From Vibrio natriegens NBRC 15636 = ATCC 14048 = DSM 759 (GTDB lineage: Bacteria > Pseudomonadota > Gammaproteobacteria > Enterobacterales > Vibrionaceae): 64,000 nt of DNA. Made by a program: the position numbers and the translations under genes. Below the pieces are notes generated by a model that had not been told where the DNA came from, made no database searches, and worked only from the letters and a program-made list of their open reading frames with translations. The stretch spans positions 248,001 through 312,000 of the forward strand of contig NZ_CP141822.1 of assembly GCF_035621455.1 (NCBI RefSeq), in the 5' to 3' direction. How positions within the stretch are numbered: position 1 is the first letter of the stretch; each line of letters starts with the position of its first letter. Positions 27,803 through 36,794 of this stretch are shown here, in pieces.

Positions 27803-28228
27803 ATGCTAACTAAAGAGCTATTGTTTTCTTTTCGAGGGCGCATCGGGCGTAAAACGTTTTGGATATGGAACATTGTCTATTACGTTTCTATCTTAGGTTT
27901 TGGTGTGGGTATCAATCAGCTGTTTCCCGCGTTTTCTCACCTTCTGCTGCCTATTTTTCTCTTGGTCATGCTTATTCCTGATCTCGCGATCACAACGAAG
28001 CGCTGGCATGATCGTGATAAATCGATTTATTGGTTAGCGCTGAATATTCCTTTGGTTTTAGGCCGGCTCGCTACACCAACGACGAGTCCAGTTTCACAAG
28101 AGTCGGCTACGCCGCAACTGTTCATTGCTTCTATATCTTTAATTTGTGGCGTATGGATTTTGGTTGAATGTGGTTTATTAAAAGGAACGAAAGGCCCTAA
28201 TAAGTACGGCCCTGATCCGGTTGGATAA
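27803..28228 (+). CDS. DUF805 membrane protein
   Basis: A 141-residue inner-membrane protein with about four hydrophobic segments. FRGRIGRKTFWIW near the N-terminus and TTKRWHDRDKS in the middle are the DUF805 (YhaH-like) signatures, and KGTKGPNKYGPDP is the usual C-terminus. The function of the family is unknown. The ATG at 27803 is preferred to a TTG two codons earlier. It stands alone between a GT90 gene and a convergent DUF3135 gene. Confidence 0.85.
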   Translation: MLTKELLFSFRGRIGRKTFWIWNIVYYVSILGFGVGINQLFPAFSHLLLPIFLLVMLIPDLAITTKRWHDRDKSIYWLALNIPLVLGRLATPTTSPVSQESATPQLFIASISLICGVWILVECGLLKGTKGPNKYGPDPVG

Positions 28229-28302
28229 ATGATGCCGTTCGCTAGGGCGACAGTGAGCGGATTGATAAGTTTAAGGGCGATTATTACAGGATCCGAGAGT
28301 CA

Positions 28303-28653
28303 TCAACAATAATCGTCATTGTCCCTCATTGACCTGAATTGAACCACATTACGTGTCTTTTCAGGTTGTGGTGTTCCTTGCAACGCTTCTCTGAACTTCA
28401 TCACTTGTTTCTGTAACTCATTCATCAATAACACGTTGACATGGTTTGGGTTTTTACAGTTGTTGATTACTCGGTCTATATGGCTTTGCTGCGCCCAAAG
28501 TCGTGACTGCATGCTTTTCGATGCGCCTTCTATCATTTCGCGGGCCTTATCTTGTCGGAATTGCTCAAAAGCTTCCGGGTCATCTTGTGCCATTTGCATC
28601 AGTTCGTCGAAAGAGGGCAGAGGTTGCGGTTTGTGAGTACGCAGATTGGCCAT
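28303..28653 (-). CDS. DUF3135 family protein
   Basis: A 116-residue soluble protein. The start PLPSFDELMQMAQDDPEAFE and the region QSHIDRVINNCKNPN match the DUF3135 family found in vibrios and relatives. It is predicted to be mostly helical, with no membrane segment or signal peptide. The function is unknown. It is transcribed in the same direction as the SufR-like regulator, 157 bases away, but probably separately. Confidence 0.8.
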   Translation of the reverse strand: MANLRTHKPQPLPSFDELMQMAQDDPEAFEQFRQDKAREMIEGASKSMQSRLWAQQSHIDRVINNCKNPNHVNVLLMNELQKQVMKFREALQGTPQPEKTRNVVQFRSMRDNDDYC

Positions 28654-28810
28654 CGTTTGTCTCCCAATCCATACGGATAGTTACACTTCGATATTAAAAG
28701 CGTATATCACGGAGAAGGGGAGAACGGCGAAATGACTCTCTAGTCTCAGATATAAGAGAGCATTTTCATAGGTGAGTTGTAGGCAGGAGCAGCGTGATTC
28801 TAATCATTGC

Positions 28811-29425
28811 CTACGCTTGAATACGGTATACGCAACGTCGCTGGCCGCTAATGATATGCTCAGTGCGTTCCACACGAGTTTCATCGCCAAGTAGTGCTTG
28901 GAACACACTTAGCTCTGACTGGCAGAGACTAGGACAACGTGTAGCAGCTTTACAAATAGGGCAGTGGTTCTCAATTAAGATAAAACCGTGCTCATCTTGC
29001 TCTAGTTCTGCCATGTAGCCTTCTTGTTCTCGTAATGAGACGAGCGTTTTCAATTTGCTTTCCAGCGTGTCACATTGATCAAGATGTTGACGATAGTTTT
29101 GTAACGTGAGCTTTTCGCGCTCAGAGGTCACTTTCTCGAGGCCATCTTTACCAAAGATGTGTTCGACGGCTTCGATGAATTGTACGGTAAGTTCACCATG
29201 GCGATCGGCAAATTGCTCATGGCCTTTTTGAGTAAGAGCCCAGTGTCTGGTCGGGCGACCGACTTTGACTTTGACGTCGTAGATAGACAGGATGCCATCA
29301 TCTTCTAAACCTTGCAGATGCTGTCGAGCACCCATGGTGGTCATTCCAAGTTCAGAAGAGAGTTGTTTTGCCGTGACAGAGCCGTCACGCTTAACGATTT
29401 GCAATATCCTATCTACGGTTTTCAT
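28811..29425 (-). CDS. SufR-like Fe-S transcriptional regulator
   Basis: A 204-residue regulator. The N-terminal winged helix (residues 1-70; TAKQLSSELGMTTMGARQHL is the recognition part, GRPTRHWALT the wing) is followed by a helical dimer region and a Cys-rich C-terminus with C155, C158, C164, C168 and C198 (ENHCPICKA, RCPSLC, RRCVYRI). This layout is that of SufR-type iron-sulfur cluster sensors. Which genes it controls is unknown; no suf or isc genes are in the window. A perfect 16-bp palindrome lies 13 bases upstream of its start codon, so self-regulation is likely. It also resembles generic ArsR/DeoR-type proteins in its HTH. Confidence 0.8.
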   Translation of the reverse strand: MKTVDRILQIVKRDGSVTAKQLSSELGMTTMGARQHLQGLEDDGILSIYDVKVKVGRPTRHWALTQKGHEQFADRHGELTVQFIEAVEHIFGKDGLEKVTSEREKLTLQNYRQHLDQCDTLESKLKTLVSLREQEGYMAELEQDEHGFILIENHCPICKAATRCPSLCQSELSVFQALLGDETRVERTEHIISGQRRCVYRIQA

Positions 29426-29438
29426 ATTCCCACCATTT

Positions 29439-29454
29439 ATATGTCATGACATAT
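29439..29454. promoter_or_regulatory. Perfect 16-bp palindrome, probable operator of the SufR-like regulator
   Basis: ATATGTCATGACATAT is fully self-complementary and lies between the start codon (29425) and a possible -10 (CATAAT on the minus strand). A bound dimer would block initiation. The link to this regulator is inferred from position. Confidence 0.6.
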
Positions 29455-29509
29455 TATGCGCGATAGGTTTTGTAAAGAAAAGTGTTGACTTAGTTTTGGT
29501 GAGAGAGCC

Positions 29510-29546
29510 GAGATTTTAGGGCCGTTTATCCAGGCCCTAAAATCTC
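29510..29546. repeat. Long perfect palindrome downstream of glpX (TAGGGCC type)
   Basis: Arms GAGATTTTAGGGCC (29510-29523) and GGCCCTAAAATCTC (29533-29546) with loop GTTTATCCA. It starts 9 bases after the glpX stop. No T-run follows on the minus strand, although so strong a stem could still end or protect the transcript. The core resembles the palindrome at 35038-35067. Confidence 0.75.
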
Positions 29547-29555
29547 TGATATTTA

Positions 29556-30563
29556 TTAAAGAATAATATCGCGTACTTCTTGATCTTTACGCTCTAAGTA
29601 ATGAATCGACTTGATGCGACGAATGGTGCGGCAGCGACCACGAATAAGTAGCGTTTCTGTTGTCGCGATATTGCCTTGGCGAGTAATGCCTTCTAGCAGG
29701 TCACCTTTGGTGATGCCTGTCGCGGAGAACACAACGTTGTCGCTGCGTGCCATGTCGTCCATTTTCAACACGACGTTTGCCTTCACACCCATCTCTTCAC
29801 AGCGTTTTAGTTCGGCTGCGCCGTAGATGCGGTTTTCTTCGGTATTACCTTTCACTTCATGACGAGGAAGTAGACGGCCATGCATGTCACCATCTAGTGC
29901 ACGAATGACCGCCGCAGAAACTACGCCTTCTGGTGCGCCGCCAATGCAGTACATGACGTCCACTTCGCTGTCTGGCATACAAGTCAGGATTGAAGCGGCC
30001 ACGTCACCGTCTGGCACAGCAAATACGCGTACGCCCATTGCCTGCATTTCTGCGATCACTTTGTCGTGACGAGGCTTAGCCAGCGTGATCACAACTAAAG
30101 TGTCTAGAGTTTTGTTCAGCGCCTTGGCGATGTTCTCTAGGTTTTCTTTTAGTGGCTTTTCTAAATCGATGACGCCTTTTGCTCCTGGGCCAACCACCAG
30201 TTTTTCCATGTACATGTCAGGCGCTTTAAGGAAGCTGCCTTTTTCACCGGCCGCGAGAACCGCTAAAGCATTTGATTGACCCATGGCCGTCATGCGTGTG
30301 CCTTCAATAGGATCGACTGCAATATCGACTTCATCGCCACCAATACCCACTTGCTCGCCGATGTACAGCATTGGTGCATCATCGATTTCACCTTCGCCAA
30401 TAACAATTTCACCGCTGATTTCTGTTTTGTTCAGTAGTGTGCGCATAACCTCAACGGCTGCACCGTCCGCTGCGTTTTTATCGCCGCGACCAAGCCATTT
30501 ATAACCAGCCAGTGCTGCACCTTCAGTAACACGGGAAAATGCCATTGCTAAATCACGTTTCAT
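29556..30563 (-). CDS. glpX: Fructose-1,6-bisphosphatase class II
   Basis: A 335-residue metal-dependent phosphatase that removes the 1-phosphate of fructose 1,6-bisphosphate in gluconeogenesis. Motifs IVIGEGEIDDAPMLY and VDPIEGTRMTAMG supply the metal and substrate-binding acids, and CIGGAPEGVVSAA is the family's Gly-rich block. The start at 30563 (MKRDLAMAFSRVTEGAA) is the conserved N-terminus and has a GGAG site; the open frame running up to 30755 adds 64 residues without homology or ribosome site. In E. coli glpX follows glpFK; here no glp partner lies upstream. Confidence 0.96.
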   Translation of the reverse strand: MKRDLAMAFSRVTEGAALAGYKWLGRGDKNAADGAAVEVMRTLLNKTEISGEIVIGEGEIDDAPMLYIGEQVGIGGDEVDIAVDPIEGTRMTAMGQSNALAVLAAGEKGSFLKAPDMYMEKLVVGPGAKGVIDLEKPLKENLENIAKALNKTLDTLVVITLAKPRHDKVIAEMQAMGVRVFAVPDGDVAASILTCMPDSEVDVMYCIGGAPEGVVSAAVIRALDGDMHGRLLPRHEVKGNTEENRIYGAAELKRCEEMGVKANVVLKMDDMARSDNVVFSATGITKGDLLEGITRQGNIATTETLLIRGRCRTIRRIKSIHYLERKDQEVRDIIL

Positions 30564-30910
30564 GATGTCTCCAAGTAAGCAAGAGGGAAGAAGAATTTGC
30601 GCGGCGATTTTACCATAACGAGTGTTAAACGTTTGCGTTTTTGCCGAGCTTTTACTTTGGTTAAGTTGAATTTGATCAATACTGAGTGAGTTTTTCTCGT
30701 GGCGAGAGGCAAATACCTTGCTCAAAAATGCTTCGGTGATCAGAAAAGTCAGCATTTAGTGAGATTGCGCCGGTTTTTTAACCGAATGATGCAAAATATC
30801 GAATATAGTGAGTGTTTCTCGTCGCAACGCTGAGTAGAATGAACCTCATATAGGTAAGGTGCGCGCCTGTCTCGTGCATCATCCCAACGGAACAACATAG
30901 GTAGGCCAAG
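30564..30910. other. Divergent promoter region glpX / zapB
   Basis: A 347-base stretch between the glpX and zapB start codons. It should hold both promoters. A short CGGTT-TTTT-AACCG hairpin occurs near 30770. No gene or repeat is supported. Confidence 0.4.
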
Positions 30911-31153
30911 ATGTCTTTTGAAGTATTAGCACAACTAGAATCTAAAATTCAAACTGCAGTTGACACAATCACTCTTCTTCAAATGGAAGTTGAAGAGCTG
31001 AAAGAAGATAAAGTAAAGCTAGAAGCACAAGCAAACGAGCTTCGCACGCAACGCGAAGAGCTTGAGCAAAAAGCTGAGCAAGCACAGCAAGAGCACGCGC
31101 AGTGGCAAGAGCGCATTCGTGCACTACTTGGCAAAATGGAAGAAGTGGAATAA
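30911..31153 (+). CDS. zapB: Cell division protein ZapB
   Basis: An 80-residue, almost wholly coiled-coil protein that joins the Z ring through ZapA and helps link it to the chromosome terminus. The heptad pattern runs from residue 5 to 75, and the start [20 protein letters not shown] is the ZapB signature. Its place beside rraA is the same as in E. coli. A terminator follows at 31178-31202. Confidence 0.95.
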   Translation: MSFEVLAQLESKIQTAVDTITLLQMEVEELKEDKVKLEAQANELRTQREELEQKAEQAQQEHAQWQERIRALLGKMEEVE

Positions 31154-31177
31154 TTCTACTTTTCTGTCCAGAATTGA

Positions 31178-31202
31178 AAACACCCGCTATAAGCGGGTGT
31201 TT
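31178..31202 (+). terminator. Terminator after zapB
   Basis: Stem AAACACCCGCT / AGCGGGTGTTT with an ATA loop, 24 bases past the zapB stop. Because it is symmetrical it may also serve rraA from the other side. Confidence 0.8.
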
Positions 31203-31226
31203 GTGTATTTGGAGTCGGGAAAAGCG

Positions 31227-31769
31227 CTAAAGCCTAGGATCTTGTTCCTCTAACTCTTCTTCCTCAACTTCCTCGTCCAGTTCTAGGTCGATATTGAGCG
31301 GTTCTGGAGACAGAATGATGCCAGTGCTGTCCGCGTAAATGTAGTCTTCTGGTAGAAAGCTAACGCCGCCAAAGTTCACAGGTACGTCGAGTTCACCTAT
31401 ACCCTGGCTAGATGCGCCGACAGGAATAGAGGCGAGAGCCTGAATGCCAAGGTTCATATCTTCGAGTTCGTCGACTTCACGAACGCAGCCGTATACGACA
31501 ATGCCTTCCCACTCATTTTCTTCTGCGATGGTTGCGATTTCTGCGTCGACAAGGGCTTTGCGTAAGGAACCACCACCGTCAATTAGCAGCACGCGACCTA
31601 GGCCATCTTGCTCTAACGTTTCACGGATCAGAGAATTGTCTTCAAAACACTTGATGGTGGTGATTTGTCCGGCAAAGGAAGCGCGACCGCCAAAGTTACT
31701 GAACATTGGTTCAACCACATCTACCTGCTCGAGGTAAATATCACAGAGGGCTGAGGTATTGTATTCCAT
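31227..31769 (-). CDS. rraA: Regulator of ribonuclease activity A
   Basis: A 180-residue protein that binds RNase E and inhibits it. The core ([47 protein letters not shown]) is that of RraA, a demethylmenaquinone methyltransferase-like fold without that activity. Residues 160-180 form a very acidic tail ([18 protein letters not shown]), longer than the roughly 161-residue E. coli protein. It follows menA by 76 bases, the same pair as in E. coli. Confidence 0.93.
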   Translation of the reverse strand: MEYNTSALCDIYLEQVDVVEPMFSNFGGRASFAGQITTIKCFEDNSLIRETLEQDGLGRVLLIDGGGSLRKALVDAEIATIAEENEWEGIVVYGCVREVDELEDMNLGIQALASIPVGASSQGIGELDVPVNFGGVSFLPEDYIYADSTGIILSPEPLNIDLELDEEVEEEELEEQDPRL

Positions 31770-31845
31770 AGCGTACCTTTCTAAACAGAAACTGGTTGTC
31801 TTTGAGTATATCTGGGCATTAAGTCAATGCAATGACAATCCTTTT

Positions 31846-32763
31846 TTAACTTACCAGAGTTTGAGCTACCACAATTGTTGCAAATAAAACGTTGGTAACC
31901 AGCGAGCATTTTACGATCACTGGCATCATAGGTGCGATCTGTGCAGGCTTTTCGGTTTCCCAAACGGCTTTGCCATGATGGGCGACAAAATAAATGCTTA
32001 ATAAGAATGGCAGGCTGATCCAAACCGGTTTGTCCTGAATAAGTAGGTAAACAGCGAAAGCGAGAATAGCACCACCTAATAAGATGAAATGGTACTGCTT
32101 GGCCTTCTGTTGTCCTAAGCGCACCGCTACGGTCCTTTTTCCACACTCTCGGTCGTTATCAATGTCACGCATGTTATTGATATTCAGCACTGCGACGGCC
32201 AATAAGCCGCATCCTAGAGCGGGTAAGAATAGGGTGGTATCGACATGTCCGGTATGCAGGAAATAGGTGCCGGATACGCCAAGCAAGCCAAAAAACAGAA
32301 AGACAGAAATATCACCCAGTCCGACATAACCGTACGGTTTGCTGCCCATGGTGTAGGCGATGGCGGCGAGGATGGCAAAAATACCCAATCCGATGAAGGT
32401 GAGAATACTTTCAAGAGAGCTCAAAGAGTAAAACACTAAGATCAGGCCGGAAATGACGGTGAGCACGATGTTGAAGCCAATTGCCTGCTTCATTTGCTCT
32501 TTCGTTACTGCGCCAGACTGCAAAGCACGCAGTGGACCGAGACGTTTTTCATTGTCGGTTCCTTTTACTGCGTCGCCATAATCGTTGGCCAGATTGGAAA
32601 GGATCTGTAACAGAGTCGCGGTGATAAACGCCATCAAGGAAATAGGCAGAGAAAATTGACCCGCAGCATACGCAAGCACACTACCAGTAAGAATAGAGAC
32701 TAATGCCAGTGGTAATGTTTTGGGACGAGCGGCGTCGAGCCAGATCTGTAAAGATTGTTTCAT
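31846..32763 (-). CDS. menA: 1,4-dihydroxy-2-naphthoate octaprenyltransferase
   Basis: A 305-residue inner-membrane UbiA-family enzyme that attaches the octaprenyl chain to DHNA, giving demethylmenaquinone. The first Asp-rich motif is NLANDYGDAVKGTD and the second NNMRDIDNDRECGKRT. About eight to nine membrane segments are evident. It is upstream of rraA and downstream of hslU, as in E. coli. Confidence 0.95.
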   Translation of the reverse strand: MKQSLQIWLDAARPKTLPLALVSILTGSVLAYAAGQFSLPISLMAFITATLLQILSNLANDYGDAVKGTDNEKRLGPLRALQSGAVTKEQMKQAIGFNIVLTVISGLILVFYSLSSLESILTFIGLGIFAILAAIAYTMGSKPYGYVGLGDISVFLFFGLLGVSGTYFLHTGHVDTTLFLPALGCGLLAVAVLNINNMRDIDNDRECGKRTVAVRLGQQKAKQYHFILLGGAILAFAVYLLIQDKPVWISLPFLLSIYFVAHHGKAVWETEKPAQIAPMMPVIVKCSLVTNVLFATIVVAQTLVS

Positions 32764-32972
32764 GGATATTTCGTGCTAGTAACCGATGTGTCCAGTATAA
32801 GCATAAAGAAGCAGATGCGCTATTGACCTAAAGCAAGTCAAAGAGAGTCAGGAAGTGGAGGGTTGGTTGAAAAGCGAGGTTCTGGACTTTGAAGTATGAG
32901 AATAGCATTTCAAGTACGATTGCCCGGCGATTGCACAAATACACTGATGTTGAATTGTCTATGCAGAACTAA

Positions 32973-33001
32973 AAAGCCCAGAGACTGAATCTCTGGGCTT
33001 T
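32973..33001 (-). terminator. Terminator after hslVU
   Basis: Stem AAAGCCCAGAGA / TCTCTGGGCTTT with loop CTGAA; on the minus strand a T-run follows. It lies 18 bases after the hslU stop. Confidence 0.85.
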
Positions 33002-33018
33002 GTTGATTAGGGTGCTTA

Positions 33019-34350
33019 TTAAAGAATAAAGCGGCTTAGATCTTCATCTTCAATGGTATCGCCCAGACGAGCTTGCACGTAGGCTGCGTCAATCACAAAC
33101 TTAGCGCCAGATTGCTCTGCTGCATCGTAAGAGATTTCGTCCATCAGACGTTCCATAACGGTATGCAGACGACGAGCACCGATGTTTTCGGTGGTTTCAT
33201 TTACTGTCCATGCGGCTTCAGCAATTCGCGTGATACCGTCTTCAGTAAATTCAATGTCTACATCTTCTGTCTTCATCAACGCGATGTATTGCTCAGTCAA
33301 TGACGCTTTAGGTTCGGTCAGAATACGTTTGAAGTCGTTACTGCTTAGTGCTTCAAGTTCAACACGAATTGGCAGACGGCCTTGCAGCTCTGGGATAAGG
33401 TCAGAAGGCTTCGCGACCTGGAATGCACCAGAAGCCACAAATAAGATATGGTCTGTTTTTACCATGCCGTGTTTGGTTGAAACAGTGCTGCCTTCAATCA
33501 GAGGTAGCAGGTCACGCTGAACACCTTCACGAGAGACGTCAGGGCCAGAGCTCTCACCACGTTTACAGATCTTGTCGATCTCATCAATGAAGACGATACC
33601 GTTGTTTTCAACGTTGTAAATCGCTGCTTCTTTTAGCTCTTCCTGATTCACAAGCTTCGCTGCTTCTTCTTCGGCAAGGGCTTTCATCGCGTCTTTGATT
33701 TTCAGCTTGCGCTTCTTCTTGGTATCGCCCGCTAGGTTCTGGAACATACCTTGAAGTTGGTTGGTCATTTCTTCCATACCAGGAGGCGCCATGATCTCGA
33801 CCCCCATTTGCGGCGCGGCGACATCGATTTCAATCTCTTTATCGTCCAGCTGACCTTCACGTAATTTTTTACGGAAAATCTGGCGAGTGTGAGAGCTATC
33901 ATCGCTCTGTTCTGCTTGTCCCCAGCTGTCACGAGCTGGTGGCAGTAGTGCATCAAGAATACGCTCTTCAGCTTGCTCTTCAGCTCGGAATTTTACTTTT
34001 TCCATCGCTTGTTGATGAGTGAGCTTCACTGCAACATCGGTAAGATCACGAATGATGGTTTCTACTTCTTTACCAACGTAACCTACTTCAGTGAACTTAG
34101 TCGCTTCTACTTTAATGAACGGCGCATTTGCAAGCTTAGCGAGGCGGCGTGCAATTTCAGTTTTACCAACACCAGTTGGGCCGATCATCAGGATGTTTTT
34201 AGGTGTAACTTCGACACGTAGGCTTTCTTCAAGTTGCATACGACGCCAGCGGTTACGAAGAGCAATCGCAACCGAACGTTTTGCTTTGTCTTGACCAATA
34301 ATATGGCGGTTCAGTTCATGAACGATTTCGCGAGGGGTCATTTCAGACAT
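33019..34350 (-). CDS. hslU: ATPase subunit of the HslUV protease
   Basis: A 443-residue AAA+ unfoldase that feeds substrates to the HslV peptidase. Walker A is GPTGVGKT (57-64), the pore loop is GYVG (about 91-94), Walker B is [11 protein letters not shown] (about 250-260), and the I-domain lies between them. The C-terminal tail [10 protein letters not shown] is the conserved plug that docks into HslV. It follows hslV by 23 bases in one operon. A sigma32 promoter is expected upstream of hslV, but I could not identify one with certainty. Confidence 0.97.
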   Translation of the reverse strand: MSEMTPREIVHELNRHIIGQDKAKRSVAIALRNRWRRMQLEESLRVEVTPKNILMIGPTGVGKTEIARRLAKLANAPFIKVEATKFTEVGYVGKEVETIIRDLTDVAVKLTHQQAMEKVKFRAEEQAEERILDALLPPARDSWGQAEQSDDSSHTRQIFRKKLREGQLDDKEIEIDVAAPQMGVEIMAPPGMEEMTNQLQGMFQNLAGDTKKKRKLKIKDAMKALAEEEAAKLVNQEELKEAAIYNVENNGIVFIDEIDKICKRGESSGPDVSREGVQRDLLPLIEGSTVSTKHGMVKTDHILFVASGAFQVAKPSDLIPELQGRLPIRVELEALSSNDFKRILTEPKASLTEQYIALMKTEDVDIEFTEDGITRIAEAAWTVNETTENIGARRLHTVMERLMDEISYDAAEQSGAKFVIDAAYVQARLGDTIEDEDLSRFIL

Positions 34351-34373
34351 ATTCTTTCCTTACTTCGTTACGA

Positions 34374-34925
34374 TTACTCGGCTGGAGCGGTTAGCTCTGC
34401 AGTTGATTCTAGCTCTTCTACAGTGTGATTGTGGTTGGTGAATACACAAATATCGCCAGCAATGTTTAATGCTTTTTCTGCGATTTCACGAGCATCCAGA
34501 TCTGTGTTCTCTAACAGTGCCGTTGCTGCCGCTTGTGCGTACGCACCACCAGAACCGATCGCAATCAAGTCATTTTCTGGCTGAACCACATCACCATTAC
34601 CGGTGATGATTAAAGACGCGGTTTCGTCTGCAACAGCAAGTAGTGCTTCTAGCTTACGAAGCGCGCGATCACTACGCCAGTCTTTCGCCAGCTCTACAGC
34701 GGCTTTGGTCAAATGGCCTTGGTGCATTTGCAGTTTGCTTTCGAAGCGCTCGAAAAGGGTGAAGGCGTCCGCAGTACCGCCGGCAAAACCAGCCAGTACT
34801 TTATTGTTGTAAAGGCGGCGAACTTTACGCGCGTTACCTTTCATTACGGTATTGCCTAGAGATACCTGGCCATCACCCGCGATGACGACTTTATTATTTC
34901 GACGTACAGATACAATGGTAGTCAC
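34374..34925 (-). CDS. hslV: Peptidase subunit of the HslUV protease
   Basis: A 183-residue threonine peptidase, homologous to proteasome beta subunits. After removal of Met the nucleophile is Thr2 ([19 protein letters not shown]). [20 protein letters not shown] and [15 protein letters not shown] are family blocks. It forms two stacked hexamers capped by HslU. First gene of the hslVU operon, downstream of ftsN. Confidence 0.97.
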   Translation of the reverse strand: MTTIVSVRRNNKVVIAGDGQVSLGNTVMKGNARKVRRLYNNKVLAGFAGGTADAFTLFERFESKLQMHQGHLTKAAVELAKDWRSDRALRKLEALLAVADETASLIITGNGDVVQPENDLIAIGSGGAYAQAAATALLENTDLDAREIAEKALNIAGDICVFTNHNHTVEELESTAELTAPAE

Positions 34926-35037
34926 AGTCGACCTCTTAATTATTTCTCTTTGGAAGTAATATTGTATATGGGGGAGAGGAAAAGGGGATTCAAGGGGAAA
35001 TTAAAGGATGGGGTTTCGGTGGAGTAGGTTTCTAGTG

Positions 35038-35067
35038 ACCTAGGGCCGATTAAACTGGGCCCTAGGT
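35038..35067. repeat. Palindrome between ftsN and hslV (TAGGGCC type)
   Basis: Arms ACCTAGGGCC (35038-35047) and GGCCCTAGGT (35058-35067) with a 10-base loop. It starts 12 bases after the ftsN stop, on the minus strand, and is not followed by a T-run. The core matches the palindrome at 29510-29546, including the start of the loop. Confidence 0.7.
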
Positions 35068-35079
35068 TGTACTTTATCG

Positions 35080-35631
35080 CTAGAAATTCTCTTTCCAAAT
35101 CGCACACGGTTCGATTTTAGCTCGTTGCAATTTATGGCGATCTTTCTCTGCATCGCGCTTAAATTTGTATGGGCCTAGAATAATTCGGTACCAAGAGCTG
35201 CCTTCTTTCTTAACAATTTTGCTGGTTAAGCCCTGGAAAGCGATGGCGAGCTTACGCTCTTCTGCCTGAGCTTGGGTCTTATAAGCGCCGCACTGCATGA
35301 TGTAAGGGATTTTCGATACTTGAATCTCTTTGGCTACCACCTCCACTTCGCGATTTGGGAGAGATTCTACGTATTCCCATTTCTCTTCGGGTGGGGGAGG
35401 TAAATCTGTCTTTGCCTTAGGCTTGCTGACTGGAGCCGTTGATTGCTGCACAACTTGTGGCTGGGGCTCTGGATCATTGTTTAGCAAATATAGCCCATAG
35501 CCAAAACCACCCACTAGCACGATTGCCAGTAGACCACTACGCCAAGGTTTCTTTCTTGAAGGCTGTTTTTTTGTCGACTTTTTTGGGGTACCACGCCCCC
35601 TTCTTACATAATCTTTGTTTGCCACGGTCAT
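35080..35631 (-). CDS. ftsN: Cell division protein FtsN
   Basis: A 183-residue bitopic inner-membrane protein, the late trigger of septal peptidoglycan synthesis. A basic cytoplasmic tail (RRGRGTPKKSTKKQPSRKK) precedes one membrane helix (about 33-50), then a Pro-rich periplasmic linker and a C-terminal SPOR domain (about 108-183; IMQCGAYKTQAQAEERK and WYRIILGPY). It is shorter in the linker than E. coli FtsN (319 residues) but has all parts. It lies between cytR and hslV as in E. coli. Confidence 0.93.
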   Translation of the reverse strand: MTVANKDYVRRGRGTPKKSTKKQPSRKKPWRSGLLAIVLVGGFGYGLYLLNNDPEPQPQVVQQSTAPVSKPKAKTDLPPPPEEKWEYVESLPNREVEVVAKEIQVSKIPYIMQCGAYKTQAQAEERKLAIAFQGLTSKIVKKEGSSWYRIILGPYKFKRDAEKDRHKLQRAKIEPCAIWKENF

Positions 35632-35786
35632 TTCTGGTCATCAAGAATTCTTCCAAATATGTTAATCCAGAACGAGTTGAGAAAACACCCTGTTTCTCTA
35701 ATCTTGATAGGTACATATAAAAAAGCAGCACCAAATGAGTGCTGCTTTTAATGGACAGAAACTTAACTGCTCTTAGCGAGAAAAGT

Positions 35787-36794
35787 TTACGCTCGTTGAG
35801 GAGGCGCAGCACTTCCGCGCACAATCAGGTTAGTCTCCAGAAGACGAGATCCAGAATGCACATCGTGGCCTTTTAAAAGCTCTAACATCATTAGCATCGC
35901 TTGTCGGCCAATCTCGTAACGAGGCTGAGAGATCGTCGTTAACGGTGGATCACAGTACTGCGCGAAATTGATGTCATCAAAACCTACAACCGATAGATCT
36001 TGTGGTACACGGAAGCCGAGTTTTTTCGCTTCTTGAATGGCGCCGATTGCCATCGTGTCACAGTGGCAGAAAATCGCGGTTGGTGGTTCCGCTAGTTCCA
36101 GCAGCTTACGCACTGCTTTTGCTCCGCCGTCAAAAGAGAACTCGGTGACAATACTGTATTGCGGGTCTTTATTGATCCCTGCACGACGCAGTGCTTGCTG
36201 GTAACCTTGTTGACGGAATTGGCACAATACCGCGGTATCAGGACCTGAAATTTGCGCAATACGTTTGTGGCCAAGCTGAGTCAGATAATTGACCGCTTCA
36301 AAGGCAGAAGTCAGGTTATCGATATGAACGGTTGGCAGTTCGAGCTCAGGCGCAAATTCACACGCCATGACCATTGGTGGCAGGTTTTTCTGCTCTGGCT
36401 TACTAACATCAAACGGTAAGTCAGTACCAAGTAGCAGCATCCCGTCTGCTTGCTTTGTAAATACCAGGTTTACGAATGAGCTTTCGCGTTTCTTCTGCTG
36501 GCCACTGTCTCCCAGCAAAACCAGGTAGCCGTGCTCCATGGCCGCATCTTCGATACCACGGATGATTTCGGAAAAGTAAGGGTCGCAGATGTCAGGAACG
36601 ATCGTAACAATGGTTTTCGATTCGTTTCGTCGTAAATTACGCGCTAATGAATTTGGTGAGTAACCTGCTTCGAGTACCGCGTCTTCAACTCTTTTTCTGG
36701 TTGAAGAGGAGACTTTCTCCGGATTCATTAATGCTCGAGATACCGTCGCGGTAGATACTCCCGCAAGCTGGGCAACATCCTTCATTGTCGCCAT
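35787..36794 (-). CDS. cytR: LacI-family repressor CytR
   Basis: A 335-residue LacI/GalR-type regulator that, with CRP, represses nucleoside uptake and breakdown genes and responds to cytidine. The N-terminal helix-turn-helix is TMKDVAQLAGVSTATVSRALMNP, followed by the hinge and a periplasmic-binding-like effector domain ending RGSAAPP. In vibrios CytR also affects biofilm and chitin/competence genes. Placement between priA and ftsN supports CytR rather than PurR or RbsR. The region upstream carries a CRP-like site. Confidence 0.93.
   Translation of the reverse strand: MATMKDVAQLAGVSTATVSRALMNPEKVSSSTRKRVEDAVLEAGYSPNSLARNLRRNESKTIVTIVPDICDPYFSEIIRGIEDAAMEHGYLVLLGDSGQQKKRESSFVNLVFTKQADGMLLLGTDLPFDVSKPEQKNLPPMVMACEFAPELELPTVHIDNLTSAFEAVNYLTQLGHKRIAQISGPDTAVLCQFRQQGYQQALRRAGINKDPQYSIVTEFSFDGGAKAVRKLLELAEPPTAIFCHCDTMAIGAIQEAKKLGFRVPQDLSVVGFDDINFAQYCDPPLTTISQPRYEIGRQAMLMMLELLKGHDVHSGSRLLETNLIVRGSAAPPQRA

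Noticed and set aside
30564..30755. N-terminal extension of glpX
   Set aside because: The extra 64 residues are not conserved in the family and the internal ATG has a good ribosome site.
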